Of a DNA stretch of 11,266 bases, positions 1 to 7,761 are shown piece by piece. The notes beneath the pieces are model-generated. The model saw only the letters and a list, made by a program, of their open reading frames with translations. It was not told the origin of the DNA and ran no database searches. Made by a program: the position numbers and the translations under genes. Where the stretch lies: assembly GCA_905236465.1 (NCBI GenBank), contig CAJOQA010000275.1:1-11266 (forward strand), written 5' to 3'. Each line of letters begins with the position of its first letter. Position 1 is the first letter of the stretch. This DNA comes from an uncultured Treponema sp. (GTDB taxonomy: Bacteria > Spirochaetota > Spirochaetia > Treponematales > Treponemataceae).

Positions 1-2
1 AC

Positions 3-728
3 CGTGTAAAAAATCTTTCTTCATCAGTAGAAGAAAAAACATCTACTTTAGAAAAGACAGTCAATACTCGGGTACAGGTACTTGCAGCTTAAGTAGAAGA
101 AAAGACCTCTGCGCTTGAATCGGATGTAACCGACAGAATACAAGCACTTACTGATTCTGTAGAGGAAAAGACAGCTGCTCTTGAGGCTAACGTAACCGAG
201 CGTGTTCAAACACTTGCTGCATCCGTAGAAGAAAAGACAACTGCACTTGAATCAGATGTGACAGGGCGTGTTCAAACGCTTGCTGCATCCGTAGAGGAAA
301 AGACCTCTGCACTTGAATCAGATGTAACCGACAGGGTACAAGCTCTTACTGATTCTGTAGAAGAAAAAACAACTGCCCTTGAAGATAGTGTTAATGGTCG
401 CATTCAAAATATCAGTGATTCTGTAGAAGAAAAAACGCTCACCCTAGAAAGCGATGTAAAGGACCGTATTCAAAATCTTGCTGATTCAGTAGAAGAGAAG
501 ACGGCTACTCTTGAGTCTAATGTAACAGACCGGGTGCAGACACTTACTGCATCCGTAGAAGAAAGAACATCTGCTTTAGAAGACTCTGTTAATGACCGTG
601 TGCAAACCCTCACCTCTTCTGTAGAAGAACGGACTGCCGCACTTGAAGATGACGTAACTGCCCGCGTGCAAGACCTTAGTACTTCTATGGAAAACAAAAC
701 TTCTGCTTTGCAAAGCCGCATTGAAAAT
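3..728 (+). repeat. Eleven tandem 66-bp (22-codon) repeat units
   Basis: Units begin at 3, 69, 135, 201, 267, 333, 399, 465, 531, 597 and 663. The consensus is RVQTLAASVEE followed by KTSALESDVTD, so each unit is two 11-residue hendecads. DNA identity is high between some units: units 4 and 5 differ at about 8 of 66 positions by my count. Units 2-3 resemble units 5-6 closely, which suggests multi-unit duplication as well as single-unit duplication. The array probably continues upstream of the window. Beyond 728 the 11-residue register persists but DNA similarity fades. Such arrays tend to change copy number by recombination or slippage and are prone to assembly collapse. Confidence 0.9.
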
Positions 729-3700
729 GGAATAGAAGAGCTTTCTACATCTCTTGCTTCAAAACTCGATGACCTTGAAAAGGAAGTGTCTTCTGCAACA
801 GAAAACTTTGCTGCAGAACTTGAAGGAAAAACAGATGCCCTTACAGAAGAAGTTGACCATAAGCTGTCTGAGCTTACAGCCTATGTAACTTCCCAAACGG
901 ATAATTCTTCCGATTCTTTGGTAACAAAAACAAATACTCTTTCTGAAGAACTTGAAAGCCGCACCTCTGCCTTGCAGTCCCAGCTTAATGAAAGATTGCG
1001 TCCTCTTGAAAGCAATGTAAAGGAATTGACTGACCGCATCAGCAATACTGTTCTTGTCAATGCGGAAAACCTGGAAGTTGAGGTTAATGAAAGACTTAAC
1101 AGTTTGTCTAACCAGCTAGACGGTAAGAGCGAGTCTTTAGCACAAGAAATAGAAGAGAAGACATCAGCCCTTGACAATCAGCTTGCAGAAAAAGTTGAGA
1201 ATCTTGAACAGGAACTGTTAGAAAAAACATCAAATCTTGACACTCAATTTGCAGAAAAGACAGAAAACCTTGCACAGGAAATAGAAGAGAAAACTTCTGC
1301 CCTCGAAGAATCTGTGAACCAAAAGATTGCAAGCTTTGAAGAAAACCTTAATACTTCAACTGATGCCGCTATCTCTTCTGTTATGGAAAAAACTGCCCGT
1401 ATGGAGCAACTTGTAAATTCCACAACTGAAAATTTAAATACCGGCCTTAAAGAAAGAACTGCCGAGATTGAAAAATCTTATGGGGCAAAAGTTACAAGCC
1501 TTGCAAAGATGTACAACGACAAAACTTCTGCGGTAATAAAGGCAATAAAAGTAAACTCCTCAGACTTACAGAAGGGAATGAACGAGCAGATTGCAAATCT
1601 TTCTGAATTGGTAAAGAACAGGACTTTGGCAATGGATAAGGCTGTAAATGAATCTGTTTCTTCACTTGATAAATCAGTAGAAGAGCGGGTTGCTGCTTTG
1701 CAAAAGTCTTTTGACGACACTGTTGCAAAACTTGACCAGGATTCTCAGAACACTTCTTCGGATTTGATTTCTTCTGTTACAGAACGCTTGAGGTCTTTGC
1801 AAGAAAATGTTGAGAACTCTGCTTCTACTTTGCAGTCAGATTTAGAAAGCAGGCTTTCAAAGATTCAGAGTGAAGCTGAAAGCAAAACAACAGATCTTGA
1901 TTCTTTAATAAATGACCGTTTTTCTAATATTGAAGCTTCTGCAAATGAGCGGGCAACCTCTCTTGAAGAAGATATTAGCCAAAGGCTTTCTAGAATGGAA
2001 GACGGACTTGGCGGTAGAACAGAAAAGCTTGAATCTTCTCTTGCTGAAACAACTGAACGGCTTACCCGTGCTGTAGAGCAAGCAAATTCTGATGTCTCTG
2101 ATGCAATAAATGAAAAGGTAAACGCCATTACCTCTGATTTGGTTGCAAAGGTTCAGTACTTAGAAGATAACGTTACGCAAAAGGCTACTGACTTAGAAAG
2201 CGAAACTAATAACCGTATCCAAAATCTTCTTGGTACAGTTGACGATTTCTTTGCTCGGGCTAAGAAAACAACAGAAGACTTAGCTAATGAAACTGAATCT
2301 AATACAGAAAAACTTGATGCGCTACAGGCAAAAGTCGAAGAACAGGTTACAAGTTTAAGGGATAAGTACGACTCACTCTTTGAACAGGCAGTTGCAAATG
2401 CTGATCAAAAAGAAAAGGCTGCGTACGAAAAGTATAAGGACTTAAGCCTTTCGCACTTGAACAAGTACAAGACTGACTTACAGAACCATATGGATACTAT
2501 GCAGACAAATATTACTGCGGCCCTGAACGAAGAACAGCAAAAGGCTTTGGCAATAAAGAATCAGATGGAAGCAGGAATTATCCAGATTCAAAAGCAGTAT
2601 GAGCAGTCTCTTACCCAATCACAAAATACTGCCCAGCAAGTGAACGAAAGTGCAGCTGCAAGTGAAAAGAGGCTTGCTCAGTTAAGTCAGGAACTTAAGG
2701 ATCAGGTTGCCCGTTTTGATGAAAACCTTGCTTCCTCTATGAAGGGTGTTGCTGCTGATTATGAGAACAAACAGGCCCTTTTCCTTAGCGGACTTGATAA
2801 GCAGCTTGATAAGTACAAGAAGGAAATGGAATATCGTTTCAATCAGCTTTCTTCTGCGGGAACAGATGTTGACAAGCTAGAGAATGCCCTTAGAAAAATT
2901 ATGGACAGTTCACAGCAGCGTATTCTTTCTGACTTTGAAAAATTTACAAAGTCCGTTTCAAAGAATCATGTTGATTTTGAAAGTGCAATAAAAACTGGTG
3001 AGGACAAAATTCGTGATGACGTCATTGCTTTGCAAAGTCAAATAGAAGAGCTCAAAAAGACTTCTGTTGATGCAGCTGGCAGTCAGCTAAAAGACTTTGA
3101 GTCTGCCTTTACTGCAGATTTAAAGAACAGGGAAGAAAAACTTGCCAATCAGCTTACTGAATGGAAGAATTCTTTTGACTCAAAGCTTTCTGCCTTTACC
3201 CAGGATTATGAGCAGAGCCGTAGGGATCTTGAGGTTAAATACATTGATGACCTAAAGCATCGCATCGCTGAAATTCAGGCAACTACTGCTTCTACTGAAT
3301 CTGAATTTCAGACTCAGCTCCAGTCAGGTCAGGTGACTATTCAAAATCAGATTAATACTGTAAACCAAAATCTGCATGATTTTATTGAGCGTTACAGGGA
3401 ATCTTTGAACAACACAACTGAAAAGGCAACTGAAATTTTGAAACAGCATAGTGCCGCCTACAACAAAAAAGTTGACGAGCAGATTTCTCTTAACGCAAAA
3501 GCCGTAAGCCAGTTTAACCAAAAACTTGAGGAACAGCTTAAGACTAATGCAAAAGATATTGACTCTAGGCTTTCAGCCTTCCGCAATTCCATTGAACTTA
3601 GGCAGGAAGAAGACAGCCGCATGATGGCTGATTCTAAGCAAAAGTTTGAGGATTGGAAGATTGATATCGAGCAGCAGTTCCAAAATGCAAGTGCAGATTA

Positions 3701-5006
3701 CGATAGTAGTCTGTCTGACTTCCTTGACCGCCACAAACAAAGTATGGTAGATATGGAAGACAAGACCGAAGAGTCCAGAAAAAAAGTCCAGCGGGACATT
3801 GATATGCTCAACGAGAAAGCTGACGATGCCCTTAAGTCTTACGAAAGCAAGGCTTCCCGCATTATGGAAGACTTTGAAAAGAAGTTTAATGATATGGTTG
3901 CAACTACCCAAAATATGCTTACAGGAGCAACAAGCGAAGCCGATCGTAAGATTGCAAGTCTCAAGCGTGATATGCAGGTCAATACTGAAAACGATAAGAA
4001 TGCGTATCAGAAAATGCTTGACCGCCTTAATTCAGACACAGATGCCTTGCAGCTTCGTATTGACGAAATTAATAAGGGCATTTCTGAGTTTACCAAACAG
4101 ACAGGCCTTTTTGAGCAGGCAGACAATATGCGCTTAGAGCTAACAAAGTCAATTTCTAACCTCAAGAGCGAAATTGCAGGTCTTACGTCTTACCAGCAAA
4201 AGGTTACAGACCTCATGGCACAGATAGACAAGGTTCAAAAACTCAGCAGTGAATTTGACAGTCGCATTTCTGCCTACAATTCACAAAAAACAACCCTAGA
4301 TACTATGGATCGGCGCTTTACAGAACTTATGGCTTTAAGCAGCAACATGGACGAAAAAATAGCCGATTTAAAGTCTACAAGCGACAACCTTGTGAACATG
4401 CAGGTTACAGTGCGCAACTTCCAGGAGTCCTTGAACTCTATACAGCAGCAATATGACCGCATAGAAGTTCAGGCAGAAAGTATTGATCAGGTGGGAATAA
4501 ATGTAGAAGATACTGCCGCTAGAATTCAGGAACTAGAAGAGCGCCTTGCTGACTGTGACGGCCAGGTTTCAGTTTTGCCTGAACAGATTGAAAGTCTACA
4601 AGAAACCATAAACAGTTTGCTTGGCGACAGTGACAGAATTAATGATGCAGTTGATAAGCTAACTTCTCTTGATCAGTTGCTTTCAGATACCGACGAGAAG
4701 TTGAAAAAACTTACAAAGTCCCGTGACGGCTTTGCGGCTGCTGAAAAGAAACTGCAGAAAGTTATTGAAGAATCTGACAAGAGGATTTCCCTTATGCAGA
4801 CAGTCGCAAAGGGTGAAGCTAAAAAGAAAGCATCTCCGAGAGGTAAGGGAAAAGGCAACTCCGGTGTCCTTACACCTGCGCTAAGACAGGCTGTAAAGAA
4901 CCTCCGTCGCGAGCACGATTGGGATACCCCCACTATTGCGGCTCAAACCGGTCTTACGGAAATGGAAGTAGACCTTATTCTTGCATCTTCAGATGATGAT
5001 GATTAA
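3..5006 (+). CDS. Giant coiled-coil protein (SpiroCoCo-like), 5'-partial, interrupted by an in-frame stop
   Basis: This is a long filament-type protein with no enzymatic motif. The frame is open from the left edge apart from TAA at 90-92, and then open from 93 to the stop at 5004-5006. No convincing start lies after that stop: the first start-like codon, GTG at 258, sits mid-repeat without a ribosome binding site, so the true start is upstream of the window. Codons 3-2246 are 68 consecutive 11-residue units with core residues at unit positions 2, 5 and 9. After that comes less regular coiled coil rich in K, E, Q and S to about 4800. A basic Gly/Lys linker (about 4809-4868) follows, then a helix-turn-helix-like segment (4869-4990) and an acidic SSDDDD tail. 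The only tryptophans are at codons 3162 and 3654 plus one in the tail domain. Length and composition fit the spirochaete coiled-coil family that I recall as SpiroCoCo; that name is from memory. No signal peptide or membrane segment is visible here. A cytoskeletal or scaffold role is inference. Confidence 0.8.
90..92 (+). other. In-frame premature stop codon (TAA) inside repeat unit 2
   Basis: In unit 2 the codons read GCA GCT TAA GTA GAA GAA. In all other units the matching codon encodes Ser (TCA, TCC or TCT). One C-to-A change from TCA, the codon used in unit 1, explains it. The frame and the repeat register continue unbroken on both sides, so this is a substitution or a base-call error rather than a frameshift. 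Confidence 0.9.
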
Positions 5007-6208
5007 CGTTCTAATAAACAGACGCAGTAAGCTTTTATTGCGTCTGTTTTGCCTACTGCATCTTGCTTTTCATTAGTTTTTGCCTTAACAAAAATTTTGT
5101 CACTGCTTACTTCAAGTACTTGCGCAATCGAGTCTATTATTTTTTGTCTCCAGGGAAGAATTTTAGGAACTTCTGTCTCTACAACGCAGTCAAGGTTGCA
5201 TAAGTCCCAACCTGCCTTTTTTACATCCTCCCAAATTGTTTTTATCAGCAGTTTTGAATCCGCATCCTTCCATTTAGAATCTTCAGGCGGAAAGTAGGAG
5301 CCAATATCTCCAAGTCCACTTGCACCTAGCAAGGCATCACTTATTGCGTGAAGAAGAACATCTCCATCTGAATGAGCAACTTCACCCTTTGCGCACGGGA
5401 TCTCAATTCCGCCAAGCATAAATTTTCTTCCTGCTTCAAGACGGTGCAAGTCTGTTCCCAAACCAATATGAGTCATTTTTTTTATATCCTGAGAATATGT
5501 TATTTTTTTATTAGCAGGATCCCCTTGAGTAATACATACTTTTCTTCCCCCCGTAATGGTAGGGTAGGAATCCCATATCTCACTGTCATCGGTGAATGTC
5601 CGCGCCTCATTTTTTCTAGCTTCTTCGTGGCATAGCGTTATTTCTTTTAGTAAAAATGCTTGTGGCGTTTGAACCGCACAGAGACAGGCCCTGTTGAGGT
5701 GCCGTTTAATAGTTTTATCTGAATCTATTTCTTTTTGAGTGTCAACAGGGCTTACCGCTGGAACTGCAGCCCCATTCTTCTTTGCTACAGTTATTGTTTC
5801 ACAAATTATTTTTTTTGTAACAAAAGGCCTAGCCGCATCATGGATTAAGACAAGGGCCTTGTTGCTATTAAAAGATTTAGAAAAGTTGTTTTTCAAAAAC
5901 TCAAGGGCTTTAAAAACAGATTCTTGCCTACTTTTCCCTCCGCTTACAAAGAAAAGTTCAGTGGCCTTTATAAGGTCCCTATTTTCTTCATCTGCAAAAA
6001 GAGCCTGCTCTGCTTCAGCTTCCTGCCCCTCAGGTACAAGAACAAGAAGGGCATCAAATTGAGTTGCTTTTAGGAAAGAAGAGGCACATAAAGATAAAAC
6101 TGTGCCCCCTTCAATTTTTAAGTATTCCTTTTTTTTGCCAGTCCCCATCCTGCTTGATGAGCCTGCTGCAAGAAGAATCAAAAAAAGCGGGTAACTTTCA
6201 TTCATCAT
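5003..6208 (-). CDS. ispDF: Bifunctional IspD/IspF: MEP cytidylyltransferase and MEcPP synthase
   Basis: This 401-residue fusion carries two steps of the non-mevalonate (MEP) isoprenoid pathway. The N-terminal IspD domain (about 1-230) joins CTP to methylerythritol 4-phosphate. It shows LLAAGSSSRMG (12-22) with lysines 25-27, GGKSRQESV (90-98), HDAARPF (123-129) and TPQAF (181-185). The C-terminal IspF domain (about 245-401) forms the cyclic diphosphate. It shows GTDLH (251-255, metal ligands D253 and H255), HSDGDVLLH (279-287, third ligand H287), GDIGSYFP (300-307) and ETEVPKI (344-350). Both halves look complete. The start ATG at 6208 overlaps the carD end by 11 bp, so coupled translation is likely; a second ATG follows directly at 6205. 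Its stop shares the TTAA palindrome at 5003-5006 with the convergent coiled-coil gene. Fused IspDF enzymes are known in several bacterial groups. Confidence 0.96.
   Translation of the reverse strand: MMNESYPLFLILLAAGSSSRMGTGKKKEYLKIEGGTVLSLCASSFLKATQFDALLVLVPEGQEAEAEQALFADEENRDLIKATELFFVSGGKSRQESVFKALEFLKNNFSKSFNSNKALVLIHDAARPFVTKKIICETITVAKKNGAAVPAVSPVDTQKEIDSDKTIKRHLNRACLCAVQTPQAFLLKEITLCHEEARKNEARTFTDDSEIWDSYPTITGGRKVCITQGDPANKKITYSQDIKKMTHIGLGTDLHRLEAGRKFMLGGIEIPCAKGEVAHSDGDVLLHAISDALLGASGLGDIGSYFPPEDSKWKDADSKLLIKTIWEDVKKAGWDLCNLDCVVETEVPKILPWRQKIIDSIAQVLEVSSDKIFVKAKTNEKQDAVGKTDAIKAYCVCLLER
5016..5050 (+). terminator. Hairpin terminator for the coiled-coil gene, lying inside the 3' end of ispDF
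   Basis: Perfect 11-bp arms (5016-5026 and 5039-5049) extend inward by a G-T wobble and three further pairs to a four-base loop, GCTT. On the plus strand the hairpin starts 10 nt after the coiled-coil stop and ends in TTTT, a short U-tract. On the minus strand it is followed by TTTATT, so it could act in both directions. However, termination at that point would cut the ispDF mRNA before its stop codon. The plus-strand role is therefore more likely. Confidence 0.6.
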
Positions 6209-6848
6209 CTAAATCTTCATCATCATCTTCATCTGTATCATCGTCTTCGTCATCGGCCTCATCGTCATCAACCCGTTTGTCGTTTTCGTCCATATCGTCA
6301 AAGTCTTCATCATCATCAGAGTAAAGGCTCTTCTTTTCTGTCTTCATTCCAAGTGGTTCAAGCTTTTCATGCAGTATGACTTCGATCTCTTTTGAAGACA
6401 TCCCTAAGGCTTCTGCAATTTCGTCTTCCAACAATTTTCTTGCGCTGTCATAGAGTTTTCTTTCAAGGATGGGCAGTTCTTTTATCTTTGATCTGTGGTA
6501 AAGGCTACGCACTATAGAAGCGATATCCGCTATAGAACCTTTTCTTAAAAGATCTAGATTCATTTGGTAGCGAAGTTTCCAGTCAGAAGTTGTCGGAATA
6601 AACTCGTCGCTAATAGAATCAAGCGCTGCCTGTGCTTCTTCTGCGGATACAATAGCCCTTATCCCAACTTTTTCAGCATTTTCAACTGGAACTAAAACCC
6701 AGGTATCAGAAGATTCAACATAAATCTTATAATAAAATACTTCGTTCCCGTTAAATTCTTTCTTAAAAATGTCTGTAACTTTGCCTACTCCTTGACTAGG
6801 GTAGACAACTTTTTGGTCAATAGAAAATTCAGTTTTTGGTTTTGCCAT
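6198..6848 (-). CDS. carD: CarD/CdnL-family RNA polymerase-binding regulator with a long acidic tail
   Basis: Proteins of this family bind the RNA polymerase beta subunit and stabilise open promoter complexes. From the ATG at 6848 it has 216 residues. Residues about 7-60 match the polymerase-interacting Tudor-like domain, with KVVYPSQGVGKV near the start and YYKIYVESSDTWVLVPVENAEKVG-type strands after it. A helical domain follows to about 170, with W90 in SDWKLRYQMN matching the conserved tryptophan that wedges into the DNA minor groove. Residues 178-216 are about 77% Asp/Glu, which extends the protein well beyond the family's usual 160 or so residues. The frame could open at TTG 6869, but the promoter -10 box lies inside that extension, so I chose the ATG at 6848. 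Its own promoter separates it from adk; ispDF overlaps its end. Confidence 0.93.
   Translation of the reverse strand: MAKPKTEFSIDQKVVYPSQGVGKVTDIFKKEFNGNEVFYYKIYVESSDTWVLVPVENAEKVGIRAIVSAEEAQAALDSISDEFIPTTSDWKLRYQMNLDLLRKGSIADIASIVRSLYHRSKIKELPILERKLYDSARKLLEDEIAEALGMSSKEIEVILHEKLEPLGMKTEKKSLYSDDDEDFDDMDENDKRVDDDEADDEDDDTDEDDDEDLDDE
6201..6317 (-). repeat. GAT/GAA trinucleotide-rich tract encoding the CarD acidic tail
   Basis: The last 39 codons of carD are almost all GAT, GAC, GAA or GAG; about 30 of the 39 residues are acidic. Interrupting residues include a KRV cluster. The tract ends at the ispDF start region, and its GATGAAGAT run is the only possible ribosome binding region for ispDF. 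Confidence 0.85.
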
Positions 6849-6857
6849 AATTACTCT

Positions 6858-6885
6858 ATTATAGCACAAAATCAGAAATTAACAA
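6858..6885 (-). promoter_or_regulatory. carD promoter, predicted leaderless
   Basis: On the minus strand there is a perfect TATAAT (6858-6863) preceded by TGC, an extended -10. The -35 is TTGTTA (6880-6885), 16 bp upstream. Only 9 nt separate the -10 box from the ATG at 6848, so the expected transcription start lies 0-4 nt before the start codon. No good Shine-Dalgarno sequence is present. Confidence 0.75.
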
Positions 6886-6902
6886 GGGGCTTTACCCCCT
6901 TG
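6876..6902 (-). terminator. Probable adk terminator overlapping the carD -35 box
   Basis: A 7-bp stem, CAAGGGG/CCCCTTG (6883-6889 and 6896-6902), has a 6-nt loop and is followed on the minus strand by TTAATTT. It lies about 25 nt past the adk stop. Its 3' arm and flank overlap the carD -35 at 6880-6885. The stem is GC-rich but the U-run is broken, so termination may be partial. Confidence 0.5.
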
Positions 6903-6926
6903 CTATGAATAGTTAGCCTGCCTTTC

Positions 6927-7559
6927 CTAAGCTAAAGGAAAGATTTTCTTAAAGTCAACAAGAACAAACTCGCTGTCACGGGCACTGTCAATGTCTGTAA
7001 GCTTGCCCAGCTTGCGGTAAAAGTCAATTAAAGGCTCTGTCTGCTTCCTGTAAACCTCAAGACGGTTTGTTATGGATTCTAACTTGTCATCATCGCGTGT
7101 GTAAAGATCTCCTCCACACTTGTCGCACTTGCCTTCAGTCTTTGGTGGGTGAAACTTTACATTGTAGTTTTGACCACATTCTTTACAAACTCTTCTGTTT
7201 GAAAGTCGGGCAATAATCAAGTCATTGTTAACTTCAAAATTGACAACCTGAACGTCACCCTTTAACTTTTCAAACATTTCTGCCTGTGGAATTGTGCGTG
7301 GAAATCCGTCAAGAATGAAACCCTTTTTGCAGTCCTCCGCCTTAATGCGATCTTCTACAAGAGCACATGTAATATCGTCGCTTACTAGTCCACCAGCATC
7401 AATTATTGACTTGACTTTTTTACCAAGTTCTGTCTGATTTTTGATTGCTGCACGGAAGATATCTCCTGTAGAAATATGAGGAATTCCGTATTCACTAGCA
7501 ACTTGAACTGCTAATGTTCCCTTTCCTGCTCCTGGTGGGCCTAAAAAGATAAAGTTCAT
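6927..7559 (-). CDS. adk: Adenylate kinase, zinc-type LID
   Basis: This cytoplasmic enzyme interconverts ATP plus AMP with two ADP. The 210-residue product has the P-loop GPPGAGKGT (7-15), HISTGDIFR (28-36) and DGFPRT (84-89) in the AMP/CORE region. The LID (about 122-159) carries four cysteines, C125, C128, C145 and C148, in two CxxC pairs, matching the zinc-binding long form. SITNRLEVY (162-170) holds the conserved arginine. Length and motifs are standard. The ATG at 7559 is preceded by AGGAG (7566-7570 on this strand) with a 6-nt gap, a textbook ribosome binding site that contrasts with its neighbours. It has its own promoter and an approximately 85-nt leader. carD follows after 78 nt with a separate promoter, so the two may be only partly co-transcribed. 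Confidence 0.97.
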   Translation of the reverse strand: MNFIFLGPPGAGKGTLAVQVASEYGIPHISTGDIFRAAIKNQTELGKKVKSIIDAGGLVSDDITCALVEDRIKAEDCKKGFILDGFPRTIPQAEMFEKLKGDVQVVNFEVNNDLIIARLSNRRVCKECGQNYNVKFHPPKTEGKCDKCGGDLYTRDDDKLESITNRLEVYRKQTEPLIDFYRKLGKLTDIDSARDSEFVLVDFKKIFPLA

Positions 7560-7598
7560 TTAAGTCTCCTAATTTAAAGTTTTTAAAAAAGATTGTTC

Positions 7599-7637
7599 TT
7601 GTATTTTTATTCCGATAAGGACCTTTTCAAAATACAA
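7599..7637. repeat. AT-rich inverted repeat in the adk leader
   Basis: Arms TTGTATTTT (7599-7607) and AAAATACAA (7629-7637) pair perfectly over 9 bp around a 21-nt loop, which contains a smaller AAGG/CCTT pairing. It lies within the predicted adk 5' leader. It is weak thermodynamically because the arms are almost all A/T; no riboswitch family is recognised. Confidence 0.4.
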
Positions 7638-7651
7638 AAAACTTTCTCTTC

Positions 7652-7680
7652 ATTTTACTACGAATTTGCTGTATCATCAA
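7652..7680 (-). promoter_or_regulatory. adk promoter
   Basis: On the minus strand, TTGATG (7675-7680) and TAAAAT (7652-7657) are separated by exactly 17 bp. The predicted start near 7645 gives an adk leader of about 85 nt that contains the AGGAG ribosome binding site. Confidence 0.55.
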
Positions 7681-7725
7681 GGGAAAATCAAGACTTTTTT
7701 AGAGGTCTCGTAAGACGGTCAGCTC

Positions 7726-7754
7726 TTGAAGTACTTTCAAATTTTTACTATAAT
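7726..7754 (+). promoter_or_regulatory. Promoter of the DUF4954 gene, predicted leaderless
   Basis: TTGAAG (7726-7731) and a perfect TATAAT (7749-7754) are separated by 17 bp. Only TTTTTTC stands between the -10 box and the ATG at 7762, so transcription should start at or beside the start codon. No ribosome binding site is present. Confidence 0.75.
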
Positions 7755-7761
7755 TTTTTTC

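Noticed and set aside
258..260. GTG as the start of the coiled-coil gene
   Set aside because: It lies inside repeat unit 4, has no ribosome binding site, and the same frame and repeat run on upstream to the window edge apart from one stop codon.
3..728. CRISPR array
   Set aside because: The 66-bp units are contiguous, protein-coding and in frame, with no unique spacers.
470..2128. Several minus-strand open frames opposite the coiled-coil gene
   Set aside because: They are composition shadows of repetitive Ser/Glu/Lys codons, without start signals or recognisable domains.
6064..6324. Serine-rich plus-strand open frame
   Set aside because: It is the mirror of the GAT/GAA tract of carD read on the opposite strand, with no ribosome binding site.
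6849..6869. TTG-initiated 7-residue extension of carD
   Set aside because: The extension contains the perfect -10 box TATAAT, and conserved CarD sequence begins after the ATG at 6848.
6922..6942. Inverted repeat CTTTCCT/AGGAAAG over the adk stop codon as a terminator
   Set aside because: The T-rich flank is on the plus strand, where no gene arrives; on the minus strand no U-run follows. The hairpin at 6883-6902 is a better adk terminator.
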